From: Aurantiochytrium sp. KH105
Taxonomy: Eukaryota > Sar > Bigyra > Thraustochytrida > Thraustochytriidae
Length of the DNA stretch: 64,000 bases
Assembly: GCA_003116975.1 (NCBI GenBank)
Contig: BGKB01000015.1
Span: 682,001-746,000, forward strand
Direction of reading: 5' to 3'
Translations under genes and position numbers: made by a program
Part shown: positions 19,849-28,244 of the stretch, piece by piece
Layout: every line of letters begins with the position of its first letter
How positions within the stretch are numbered: the first letter of the stretch is position 1
Notes under the pieces: model-generated
What the model saw: only the letters and a program-made list of their open reading frames with translations
Databases searched by the model: none
What the model was told of the DNA's origin: nothing

Positions 19849-20535
19849 ACCGCGGGCCCTGGCGCCGCACTGTGAATCCTGCCAATCCACATTGTTCCTT
19901 ACCTAACCTCCCTTTTCCTTTTCCTTTCCTTTCTCCTCTCGCAAGTGTGAGATGATCGAGCCCCGAGTCAAGTTCAATTTATCTTCTTTTGTATTTCACT
20001 TGGTTGCCATTGTTTTTCATACTTTTCTTGGCATCTTCGGCGACTCCTCCTACTCCTCCTACTACTACTACCGTGACGAGTCCGACGACGACGGCGACGA
20101 CGTCCGTGTCAGATCGGACTCCCGCCATAGAGTAGTACTTGTAATAGGGCGGGACACTCGTGCGGCAGCGTGTTCCGCATCTGGCTGCACCTCCAGCGCG
20201 CCGGAGCGCTCTCAGGATCCGCGGTCGTGCAGTTGGTTGCTGTCGCACCTTCACTCCTACTGTAAGCGCTAAAGGAGGGCCCTAACGCGGCCAGCGGGTT
20301 CCGCAACGCGCCGAGCGGCCAGGCGGGTTGCGGCCACGCCGGCTGTCGCCGCCACGAGCGTGACCGCGGCGGAGAGCGCAGCGGCGCAGCGGCGCAGCGG
20401 ACGGGCAAACCTGGGCGGGGGAGCGAGCAGACCCCGAACACCTCGAGCGAACTTCAAAGCCCAAAACCAAAAGCCCAAAGCCAAGTATACAGCCACCTGA
20501 GCAAGAAAGAAAAGTAGACCCAACCTTTTACAAGC
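19849..20535. other. Spacer between ETHE1 and basic-protein copy 1
   Basis: It begins with a CT-rich 3' flank of ETHE1 (CCTTTTCCTTTTCC-type, 19910-19938) and a short TCC/TAC triplet run near 20045-20070. It ends with the promoter of the basic-protein gene, including GCAGCG pentamers (20375-20400) and the 23-bp block at 20426-20448. No gene is seen. Confidence 0.55.
20426..20448 (+). promoter_or_regulatory. 23-bp conserved block, copy 1
   Basis: The block reads AGCAGACCCC, then GAACA, then CCTCGAGC. It lies 87 bp before the start codon of the first basic-protein gene. The same block sits 71-89 bp before the other two paralogues. Confidence 0.6.
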
Positions 20536-20841
20536 ATGCCGAGCCGCTGCAAGACGTTTCGCAACCTCGACACAACCTCTGTGGGGTCGTCGTCGTCGTC
20601 GTCTTCTTCTTCTGGATCTCTGCCGCACTCTCCTTCTCGACGGAGCCCGCGGTTGCACAAGATGAGCGATTCATGGACGTCAGTCAAGACATCGACGCGC
20701 AAGATTTCGACGCGCAAAACATCGCGTCCTTTCTCCCGAACCCCGCTCGAGGCACGCCGACCACGCCGCGCCTGCGCACAGTCCCAGTATCGCGGAAACC
20801 AGCGACCAATTCGCGCCGCGCGCTTCGCACATGGTTTGTAA
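20536..20841 (+). CDS. Unrecognised small basic Ser/Arg-rich protein, tandem copy 1
   Basis: A 101-residue, strongly basic protein that I cannot assign to a known family. The N-terminal part is MPSRCKTFRNLDTTSV followed by a serine run and SPSRRSPRLHK. The C-terminal half is VKTSTRKISTRKTSRPFSRT, then PLEARRPRRACAQSQYRG, then QRPIRAARFAHGL. Two further copies follow in the same orientation. Between copies, C-terminal codons differ mostly at third positions (for example CGA/CGG/AGG for the same Arg), which supports real coding and purifying selection. Repeated S/T-P and basic clusters suggest nuclear, DNA- or RNA-binding, phosphorylation-regulated behaviour; that is inference only. No signal peptide, membrane segment or fold is evident. 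Confidence 0.7.
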   Translation: MPSRCKTFRNLDTTSVGSSSSSSSSSGSLPHSPSRRSPRLHKMSDSWTSVKTSTRKISTRKTSRPFSRTPLEARRPRRACAQSQYRGNQRPIRAARFAHGL

Positions 20842-21300
20842 AAAAATAAACATAACTAAAAATATCTCTTCATGACCAACCGTTGAAGACTGAGCGGCGT
20901 GACTTGTGATCCCCCAGCGCAACTCCTTGGCATGGGTGATGTGTCAAGCAAGCAAGCGAAGGTGGCACAATTTTACTGCGCATGTGATGCTCTTGAAAAT
21001 AAAAATTCAAATAAAAATAACGTTGCAATGGTTGACGATAATTGGGCAAGGCAAGCTTGCGTAGAGGCAATCATTTGCGCAAATGCAAATCTTCCTTGCT
21101 CTCTTCCTTACATTTTCGCTTAAGCTTGAGCTTGAAAATAATAAACAATTGACACGATATCGTGATTTTGCTTGACTTCGGTCCAAAGCCTGGTGGGGGT
21201 TCCCGACTTTTCTTTCGGCTTTCCACTGGTGGTTGTCATCTTCCGAGCCATTTCGCCAGTGCCACACTCCACTCCTAGTCCCATGTGATGGTCCTCGCGG

Positions 21301-21335
21301 CCGTCGCGTCGCATCGCGTCGCGTCGCGTCGCGTC
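21301..21335. repeat. GCGTC pentanucleotide repeat
   Basis: Seven GCGTC/GCATC units run in tandem, with one variant unit. The tract lies in the spacer upstream of basic-protein copy 2. Confidence 0.85.
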
Positions 21336-21773
21336 TGCCCCACAAGGCTTCCTTCCCTTCCTCCCCTCATCAGCAGCATAGCTTTCGTCCCGCGAGCTTT
21401 GCACAGACTCGCGTCGGGCGTTCGCCTCCACGTCCATCGAACGCGGCGGAGGGTGCTCGCGCGCCCCAGGGGACATCCGCCTGCGCCACACGGCGCCCCA
21501 GCCCGGCTGTCGCCCTCCCCGTCGCGGCCTTGCGGGACCCGCGCCCTGTCTTCTTGCACTGTCCCGGCCCGTCTGCGAGAACTCCGCGCTCGCGCGTTGC
21601 GCACTGAAAGAGAGCGCGAGAGGCAGTGTGGGAGAGAGAGAGAGGGAGAGAGAGAGAGAGCCGCTGCAGAGCAAAGCCAGCCGCCCGCTGCCGCTGCAGC
21701 TGCGTTCCGCAGGGGCTTGCTTGGAAGAGATTGGATTGCTGCGCTGCGCTGCGACGCGCGACGCCGCCAGCAA

Positions 21774-21796
21774 AGCAGACCCCAAACACCTCGAGC
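21774..21796 (+). promoter_or_regulatory. 23-bp conserved block, copy 2
   Basis: The block reads AGCAGACCCC, AAACA, CCTCGAGC and lies 89 bp before the start codon of the second basic-protein gene. It differs from copy 1 at one base. Confidence 0.6.
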
Positions 21797-21885
21797 CCCA
21801 AAAGCAAAGAAGCGAAGCAAGGCAAACCACCTCGAGCCCCGAAAACAAAGCAAGCCGAAGCACGCCAAAGGACGAGTAGGGAACT

Positions 21886-22170
21886 ATGCCTTGCCGCCAG
21901 ATCCCTCGTAACCTTGACACGGCGTCTGTCAAGTCGGCCTCTTCGTCATCATCATCCGTGGCATCGTCGCCGTCGCGTCGCAGCCCGCGCCTTCATCGCC
22001 ACAATGGAGTGCACCACCGCATCAGCGTCAAGACATCGACGCGCAAGACTGCGCGTCCCTTTTTTAGAATTCCTCTCGAGGATCGCCGACCTCGTCGCGC
22101 ATGCGCACAGCTGCAGTATCGCGGCATCCAGCGGCCCATTCGCGCTGCACGCTTTGTTCATGGCTTGTAA
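21886..22170 (+). CDS. Unrecognised small basic Ser/Arg-rich protein, tandem copy 2
   Basis: A 94-residue paralogue of the gene at 20536. It keeps the N-terminal R-N-x-D-T-x-S-V motif, the serine run and SPSRRSPRLHR, then ISVKTSTRKTARP, PLEDRRPRRACAQLQYRG and QRPIRAARFVHGL. It lacks one of the two STRK units seen in copies 1 and 3, so the length difference comes from a short in-frame deletion. Orientation and upstream block are the same as for the other copies. The start ATG aligns with the other two. Function is unknown. Confidence 0.7.
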   Translation: MPCRQIPRNLDTASVKSASSSSSSVASSPSRRSPRLHRHNGVHHRISVKTSTRKTARPFFRIPLEDRRPRRACAQLQYRGIQRPIRAARFVHGL

Positions 22171-22976
22171 ATTATAAATACCATAATTCATTCATCCTAA
22201 TCTCTTTGACTTGCCATTGACGAGCGGTAGACTTGCTTTCGTGTCCGCACGTCGCTGAAGACGTCTTATGTGCACTTTTCTTGTCTTTGTGCGATTCACA
22301 ATCGAAAAACAACGGCGCAACTCGTCGCGCTACGCAGTCATGCGGCTTTCGATGTCTCGCTGAAGGAAAAGGCGAGCTTTTGTTTCGAAAACTCGTCTTC
22401 TTTCGGCGGACACCCCTCGTCCCCAGGTTCCCCAAGCGTCACGCCCCCTTACCGTGACTCCGAGCCTCTCCTCTACTCTTCGAAGCGAGCTCGCGCGGGC
22501 GGGCCCCAAGCTTGCCCAAACAAGGCTCGCTGCTTCCCAGCCTTTCACGCTGCCAACCAGCCGGCATCCGTCCAGCCCTCCAAGGTCTCCGGCCAGTGTT
22601 GCTTCTCCCAAGGCGTGCACCTCGTTGCGCAGAGCCCGCCCGCGAACCGTTGACGGCCGCACCGCTCGCCGCCGCTGCCGCCCGACTCGGAGTAGCAGCA
22701 GCGGCCGGAACCCGCGCGTTCTGCAGCCTCCCAGGGACCAGCGACGAAGAAAGAGTGAAAGAGTCCCACGCACGGGTTCTGCAAAGAGCGCAGCCGCCAC
22801 GATCGCGGAGCTGGCAGAGCCAGCGTGCGACAAGCGCCGCTCGAGAACTGGTATATACAGCAGTCTGCGACGCGGAGGGCAAAGCAGACCCCGAATACCT
22901 CGAGCCAAAGAAGCTAAAGCAAACCAAAGCAGAGAAGAGCAACCAAAAAGAGCAAGAAGACCTGAAAGCGTCGAAA
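22171..22976. other. Spacer between basic-protein copies 2 and 3
   Basis: It holds the 3' flank of copy 2 (TAAATTATAAATA just after the stop) and the promoter of copy 3, including the third 23-bp block at 22883-22905. GC-rich open frames (for example around 22454-22910) have no recognisable protein features. Confidence 0.55.
22883..22905 (+). promoter_or_regulatory. 23-bp conserved block, copy 3
   Basis: The block reads AGCAGACCCC, GAATA, CCTCGAGC and lies 71 bp before the start codon of the third basic-protein gene. Sequence around it is clearly more diverged than the block itself. Confidence 0.6.
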
Positions 22977-23276
22977 ATGCCCTGCCGCCAGACCCCTCGC
23001 AACGTCGACACGGCCTCCGTCAAGTCGACCTCGTCATCATCAGGATCTGTGGCCTCATCGCCGTCACGTCGCAGCCGGCGTCTGCACAGCCATAGTAAAA
23101 CGTGCGATTGGGTGACCGTCAAGACTTCAACGCACAAGGTTTCCACTCGCAAGACCTCCTCGCGCCCGCTGCGAACTCCTCTCGAGGCCCGCCGACCTCG
23201 CCGCGCTTGTGCAGAGTCGCAGTATCGCGGCATTCAGAGGCCCATTCGCGCTGCACGCTTTGCGCATGGACTGTAA
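22977..23276 (+). CDS. Unrecognised small basic Ser/Arg-rich protein, tandem copy 3
   Basis: A 99-residue third paralogue. The frame is open far upstream, but the ATG at 22977 is chosen because it aligns with the MPxR start of the other two copies and follows the conserved 23-bp block at the usual distance. It carries RNVDTASVKSTSSSSGS, SPSRRSRRLHSHSK, VTVKTSTHKVSTRKTS, TPLEARRPRRACAESQYRG and QRPIRAARFAHGL. A WVTVKT replaces the SVKT entry of the other copies. The stop is followed by TAAATTATAAA, as in copy 2. Function is unknown. Confidence 0.68.
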   Translation: MPCRQTPRNVDTASVKSTSSSSGSVASSPSRRSRRLHSHSKTCDWVTVKTSTHKVSTRKTSSRPLRTPLEARRPRRACAESQYRGIQRPIRAARFAHGL

Positions 23277-24221
23277 ATTATAAAGAAAGCTTTGTCAATT
23301 CGATTCGTCCGTTTCCTCCACTTCAAGTAAGATTCTACGACGCTCTGCAAGCAGCACTGGCAGAGAGAGAACATCACAGCCAGTTTGGCGTCAGGTCTGG
23401 CGTTGCCTATCTCGGGGAGCATTTTCATCAAAGGTTGCGTGACAGCATGAGCGTCTGCCCTACTCGAAATGCAAGGAGGAGACCCGTGCCAAACGAACTC
23501 GATCGGATAAAATAGCCCAGGGAACCCTAGCAAATCAAAGTAGAGATCGCCATCTCAACACGAACGTCAACTGCTGCACTAAAGGCAAGTTCATCGCTGC
23601 ACTGATGGCAAGTTTGGTCGACGTTCTTTCTCGATTCATGAGACCTCGGGTTCCAACCAGGCCTTCAACCAGCAGTTGCCATTGAGTTGAGCAAAATCTA
23701 CGATGGCAACCAGCTGGCTGGCTGGCGGGGCGACGGGCTGGCTCGCAAGAGACAACGATTCGTCTGAATCCGTTAGTCAGTCCGGATTGTCGCGCTGCTG
23801 TGCTGCGCACACCGGTGTGAAAGCGTGAATGTGATGCCTCTTGGCAGGATGGCAGCTAAAAATTTGCCACCACTCTCTGTCCATTTTTGCAGCCACAGCT
23901 TGCTCGCGAAGCTAGCTTATTTAGCTATAGCTAGCTAGATAGCTAGCTAGCTAGCTCCGCGGCTCCGTTCCGCGTTCATGGCGTCACGGGTGCAGGCGTG
24001 CGCGCTGGCGCGGCGCAGACATGCGGCAACCGCGACACCATCGCGGCACCCAAGTCCATGCTGCTCTCCACGTCTGCACGAGCCCTCGCGTGTGCATAAA
24101 TGGACTACGTGATTTGCGCTGTGCACTCTCGCACGCTCTGCCTGGCGATTGGAGACTGGAAGTGCACCGCGGCGGCGGTGCAATCTCTGTCTGCCTGCAC
24201 CCGTAATAAAGACCGCGGCTT
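23277..24221. other. Non-coding spacer after the basic-protein array
   Basis: No gene is recognised in this stretch. It contains a GCTA-based repeat (23908-23957) and ends at the left inverted arm of the 24.2-25.8 kb element. Confidence 0.5.
23908..23957. repeat. GCTA tetranucleotide repeat
   Basis: A run of GCTA/TAGC units with a few interruptions. It is self-complementary along its length. Confidence 0.8.
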
Positions 24222-24827
24222 GCTGGTATAGGCCTATCTATCCCTATCTCAGAGAAACAAGGATATTAGTATCCTTATTACTGCTTATTCCCAATTAAAT
24301 TTTAAAAGAAAAGTCTCCACCTTATTGATAGGGTTTTCAAAAAAGGTTATTTTTATTCGTATTTGCTATAAATGAGGTCGTGGAACGGTGTAGAACCACT
24401 TTTTTTCAAGCTCAAAAAGTTTTTTTTTGATGCTTGAGAAGGAGAGGGATGACCAGAAAACATCCTGGTGTGGACAATGAACGATGCCGGGTCTTCAGAA
24501 GTCGGCGAGCATATATCTGCTTATTTATGGTGAGAAATGCAGAACTAGTGGATATGCCATTTATCATGTCAAGAGTGAGGTCCATTAGGAGCTGACACGT
24601 GGATGTGCAGTGGAACCTTGCACGTTGTGCACATTTTGCTTGCTCGCTTGTCGTTGTCACCGCACCTTGCGCACATTTGCTGTATGACTTGAAAGGAAGA
24701 TCTTTTACCCAGCGAGATTGATCTGTGATTCAATGACTTGTCGAGTCTGACCTGCTGGCCATTTCATTTGTTGAAGAACTCCCGGGTCTTTCCTACGTGC
24801 TTCCATTGACAACTACTCACAATCTTA

Positions 24828-25118
24828 TCAGCCTGCGCTTAGGTGGAATGGCCGTCTTTTGAATGTGATGAAATTGGGGAAATCTGGTCTGATTGACTGC
24901 ATGATTTCGACAAAGTTAGGGTCCGGACCGGTCACGTCCTTGACCACCTCTGATACCACTACGTTTGGTGCCGCGGCTATCGTCAAGGCGCCTAAGATTG
25001 TCAACACGAGGCTCGGCTGCTGTAGATTCGTTTGACTGACTTCTGTCTTGCTGTCTTTCAAGGCTTCCTGTATGATAGACGTTAAAATATGGCCCAGGAC
25101 GTTGCAGCTTTGGCTCGT
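24828..25118 (-). other. Open frame with protein-like composition, unknown
   Basis: A 97-codon stretch without an in-frame ATG near its beginning encodes SCNVLGHILTSIIQEALKDS, then a hydrophobic LVLTILGALTIAAAPNVVV segment and FVEIMQSIRPDFPNFITF. The composition looks more like a folded protein than chance translation in this genome, and it lies inside the inverted-repeat-bounded segment. It could be an exon or a decayed fragment. No family is recognised. Confidence 0.25.
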
Positions 25119-25140
25119 TCAACCTTCGAATAACCTGAGA

Positions 25141-25401
25141 CTATGGCGATGGCGTGCGCTCTTGTGTGGCCTGCGAGACAAGGTGCCCCAGAGTAGAGGC
25201 CGATGACACACAATCTCGAGTTGCCTGTGAATCAAAAGCCCCTTGCAATTCTGCTCGAGGCGCAGCATGTAGAACGCGCTGATCTTCTTGAGAAGAGACG
25301 GATTGCACGTCCTCTCGAGTTGCCTGCGAATCGAAAAGAATGTGCGTCACTGCAGGAGACCGCGTCTCTGCACGAGACAGTGTCTCAGGAGCCGCAGACA
25401 A
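25141..25401 (-). other. Open frame with three degenerate SQAT repeats, unknown
   Basis: The 86-codon frame carries three related segments: LFDSQATREDVQS, AFDSQATRDCVSS and LVSQATQERTPS. At DNA level the first two are copies of a TCGAGTTGCCTG-type unit about 100 bp apart (near 25213 and 25316). The repeat could be DNA-level only. No homologue is recognised, and the assignment as a gene is doubtful. Confidence 0.2.
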
Positions 25402-25827
25402 GGTATCAACACGTAAGGCGAGACGTCGTCGTTGTGGCGCTTGAGCGTGGTGGTTAAAGTTCGCTCGACGATGTTGAGTCGCGCGACAAGCTGCGCTTGC
25501 CGTCTCGTCGAGACTTAACCATCGTCAGCCGCTCTCAGGGGCGGGCCGAGCGCCAAAGACCCTTGCGCAGCCGCTACTGCGTCTCCTTGCCTGACACTTG
25601 GGGCGCAGCAAGTTCACCGCGCGCAGAAGGTCTGCTCGCGCTCGCGAACCGAGAAACCAAAGACCAGCGCTGTCAGCAACTAACTAATTTTACCAAAAAA
25701 GGATAAAATTATCCCTATTTACTATGTAGAGCTAACTCCGGCGTAAAAATTTCTTTTAGTCAAAATTAAAAGGATAAAAATATGCTATTTTTGTATGGGG
25801 CTCTGAGATAGGGCTATCTATACCAGC

Positions 25828-28244
25828 CTGTGCCATCACAATTTTTCTGTGGCCGAGCACCAAGGGCAGATTACTAAGTTGTCCAGATAGGGTGGGTAAT
25901 CGGGATCTCGCGCCTGCCTGTGGTGGTAGACCGCTGCGACGGCGTGTGCAGCGGCGCGCTTGTCGCCGCGGCAGAGGCAAGTGTGCGCATCTTCGCGCGC
26001 GACGACCGTGTGCATTTTTTTTTCATTCATTCATTTACACGCACACCCAAACCGACCATGGCTATCCACGCACGGCCTCGATTGACAGTGAATTCGCCGT
26101 TGGTTTTTCGCCGTCCGTTGTACAACCATCGATCAGCCTGAGAACCCAAGCAGAACCAGGCCTAGGCGAACGACGTCGGGCATGGCTGCGCTGGAAATCT
26201 TCGCGATGCGGCGGCTAGGCACAATACCTTCTAATTGTAAGGTCTTGAAAGGTAGACGTTACCAGCCAGTGCAGCCACCTCAACTGCGACTCGCGGGCCC
26301 TTTTTTCCTTTCTTTTTTTTTCCAGCGTGTACTCCATAGTCAACGTCGTCCTCGGCGGCCACTTCTATCCCGGCGAGGTCGGTCGATGGATGCGACGCGA
26401 AGCGAAGGCAACGAAGCGTGCTGCTGCGACCCCTCGGCTCAGGCTTTGTTTCGTGGTCGGCCACCCAGTCGGCCACCCGCCAGCAATCAGCGTCTGCTCG
26501 TGCGTGGCTCGTGACGGAAGGAGGAAAGGAGGGAAGGAAAAGAAAGCGATGATTGCGACTGACGAAAACCTATCTCTGGCCTTCTTCCCCTCCAGGTCAA
26601 GTTGGTTGGTGTTGACGTCTGGCCATGGCAGCCAGCCACCAATGTCGAGAAAAATTGCAGCTGGCCGCCCGGGTCACTCACTGGCGCGGCCAACCAACCG
26701 CCCTGCTGCTGACCGCTCGGGTTGGCGGGCACGATTCTCCGCGCAGCCCTCGCGACGTCTCCCGTCCGCGTCGCCCGCCGGGAGCCCTCGTTCGGTAAGA
26801 GGTAAGTCGTTCTGGCGCATCGTCAAGCTGGCTGGCGCCCGTCGATCGACGCGCGCAGCTCGTGCGCCACAGAGGCCGCCTTTCCTGAGAGCCCTTGTCT
26901 TCCCACAGCCCCTCTGGACGCCGTGCAACCAAGTGTTTTACGCACACCCAGCTTTGTAGTAAGTAGCAAGTAGCCATTTTTACTTTATGTAATACCGCCG
27001 CTCCTCCGCCGCCTCCGGCTCTTCGCCCTCGGGGCGACGCATTCGCGCGTGCTCGCTCGATTGCTCGCCTCGAAAAAAAAAAAAACGCACCACTAGTGAG
27101 CGACCGGCCGATTGCCCGTCGCGACAGCCCGATTCCTGCTCGGCTGCGAGTGATCCGCCAGCTGCTGCAGCTGCTGCTGCTGCGAATGGTCGCCGCGCCG
27201 AACGCGATCTAACTAACCACTGTCCGGCGGTGGCGGCAGCGGCGGGTGCTTCCTCCCTCCTTTTCTGTGCGTCTTCACAGCCAGTACTGCGGGACCGCCT
27301 GCTTTGCGCAGGACGACGCATCGCCCCGCATGAGGAGCGGAGGGACTCGTGACGAGGCTACCACAGCAAGGCTGCGGGACGTCTTTACGCCCACAGCTGG
27401 GTTAACGACGGACGCTGCGCGGCACCCGCCTTTGCGGGAGGCTGGAAAATGGACGCCGCGGGCGAGACGAGACGAGACGCCAAGCAAGACCCTCGCGCCC
27501 CGCGCGATCGCGACGGCGGGCGTGCAGCCAGCTGCAGACGGGAGAGACGGCGGCGGACGATCGCGGCCCGGGAACCGCAGCGAGCGGTTCTTCGCGCGGC
27601 AGGCCCGGACGCGCCGTCGGGAGGTCTGCGGGAGCCGCGCAGCGCGTCCGCGGGGGGCATCGCCGCGATCGGGAGCACGTGCAGGACAGACCACCAGCGA
27701 GACAAAGCCCGGCAAGCCAGGGTAGAGCAGCAGGGACACACGGAACTTGACGTGCGCGTCCAAAGCGCGCGTGTAGGAAAGCAAACGGAAACCAGGACGG
27801 GACGGGACAGGACAGAAGAAAGCAAAGCATAACAAATCAAGGCAGGACTGGCAGGGCGCGAAGCCCGGCAGACGAGGAAGGTCGCGTACGCACGCGACCG
27901 GCGACTGACGCGCGTCTCGTTCGAGACCTCGAGACCTCGAGACCTTGAGACGCCCGGGCGGACGCAGCGAACTGGACTCGGCCAACCAGCGAGCTGAAGC
28001 AGCTGGGCTTGTCAAAGCTTGACGCAGAGGAACGCAACACGTCGCAACGCAACGCGTCGCAAAACCTCGCGACGCATCGCGACCTGCAGTTCGCTTTGCT
28101 TTTCCTGAGCTCTGTCAATAATTTGGCTTGGACTTGAGCGTAGGCTCGGGCTCGTGCAGGCGAGAAGTAACAAGCGCGCAGCCCAGACGCGCAACCCATA
28201 CATTCCGTCGCTCGTGCTCCCAGGACGTCGACGATTCGTATAAT
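25828..28244. other. Long non-coding region before the TPR gene
   Basis: About 2.4 kb with no recognisable gene. It includes a T-rich tract near 26012-26040, a poly-A run (27067-27084), GCTGCT repeats (27160-27183), GAGACCTC repeats at 27923-27950 and ACGTCGCAACGCAACGCG-type pentamer-like sequence (28035-28080). The last 300 bases are the likely promoter of the TPR gene. Long frames on either strand are compositional. Confidence 0.5.

Larger units (their letters stand above)
20842..21885. other. Spacer between basic-protein copies 1 and 2
   Basis: The first 350 bases are AT-richer 3' flank. A (GCGTC)n pentamer tract occurs at 21301-21335 and a GA-rich tract at 21631-21660. The 23-bp block at 21774-21796 lies just before copy 2. 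Long open frames on both strands are low-complexity by-products. Confidence 0.55.
24222..25827. mobile_element. Inverted-repeat-bounded segment, possible decayed DNA transposon or foldback element
   Basis: The left edge reads GCTGGTATAG (24222-24231), a 10-nt spacer, then CCCTATCTCAGAG (24242-24254). The right edge carries the exact reverse complements CTCTGAGATAGGG (25801-25813) and CTATACCAGC (25818-25827), with a 4-nt spacer. Just inside each edge is a small palindrome with a GGATA core (24259-24276 and 25701-25714), and both edges are AT-rich in contrast to the GC-rich genome. Weaker similarity between the arms continues to roughly 110 bp. No transposase is recognisable inside, and I see no clear target-site duplication. 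A non-autonomous or decayed element is the likeliest reading. Confidence 0.5.

Noticed and set aside
18637-19890. Minus-strand open frames overlapping ETHE1
   Set aside because: ETHE1 on the plus strand has all family motifs; the opposite frames are mirror products with no conserved features.
22512-22976. 155-codon upstream extension of basic-protein copy 3
   Set aside because: The other two copies start at the aligned MPxR methionine, and the conserved 23-bp block lies inside the supposed extension.
26327-26959. 210-codon plus-strand open frame
   Set aside because: Composition is Arg/Ser/Pro-rich and changes abruptly along its length; no motif, and equally long frames lie on the other strand.
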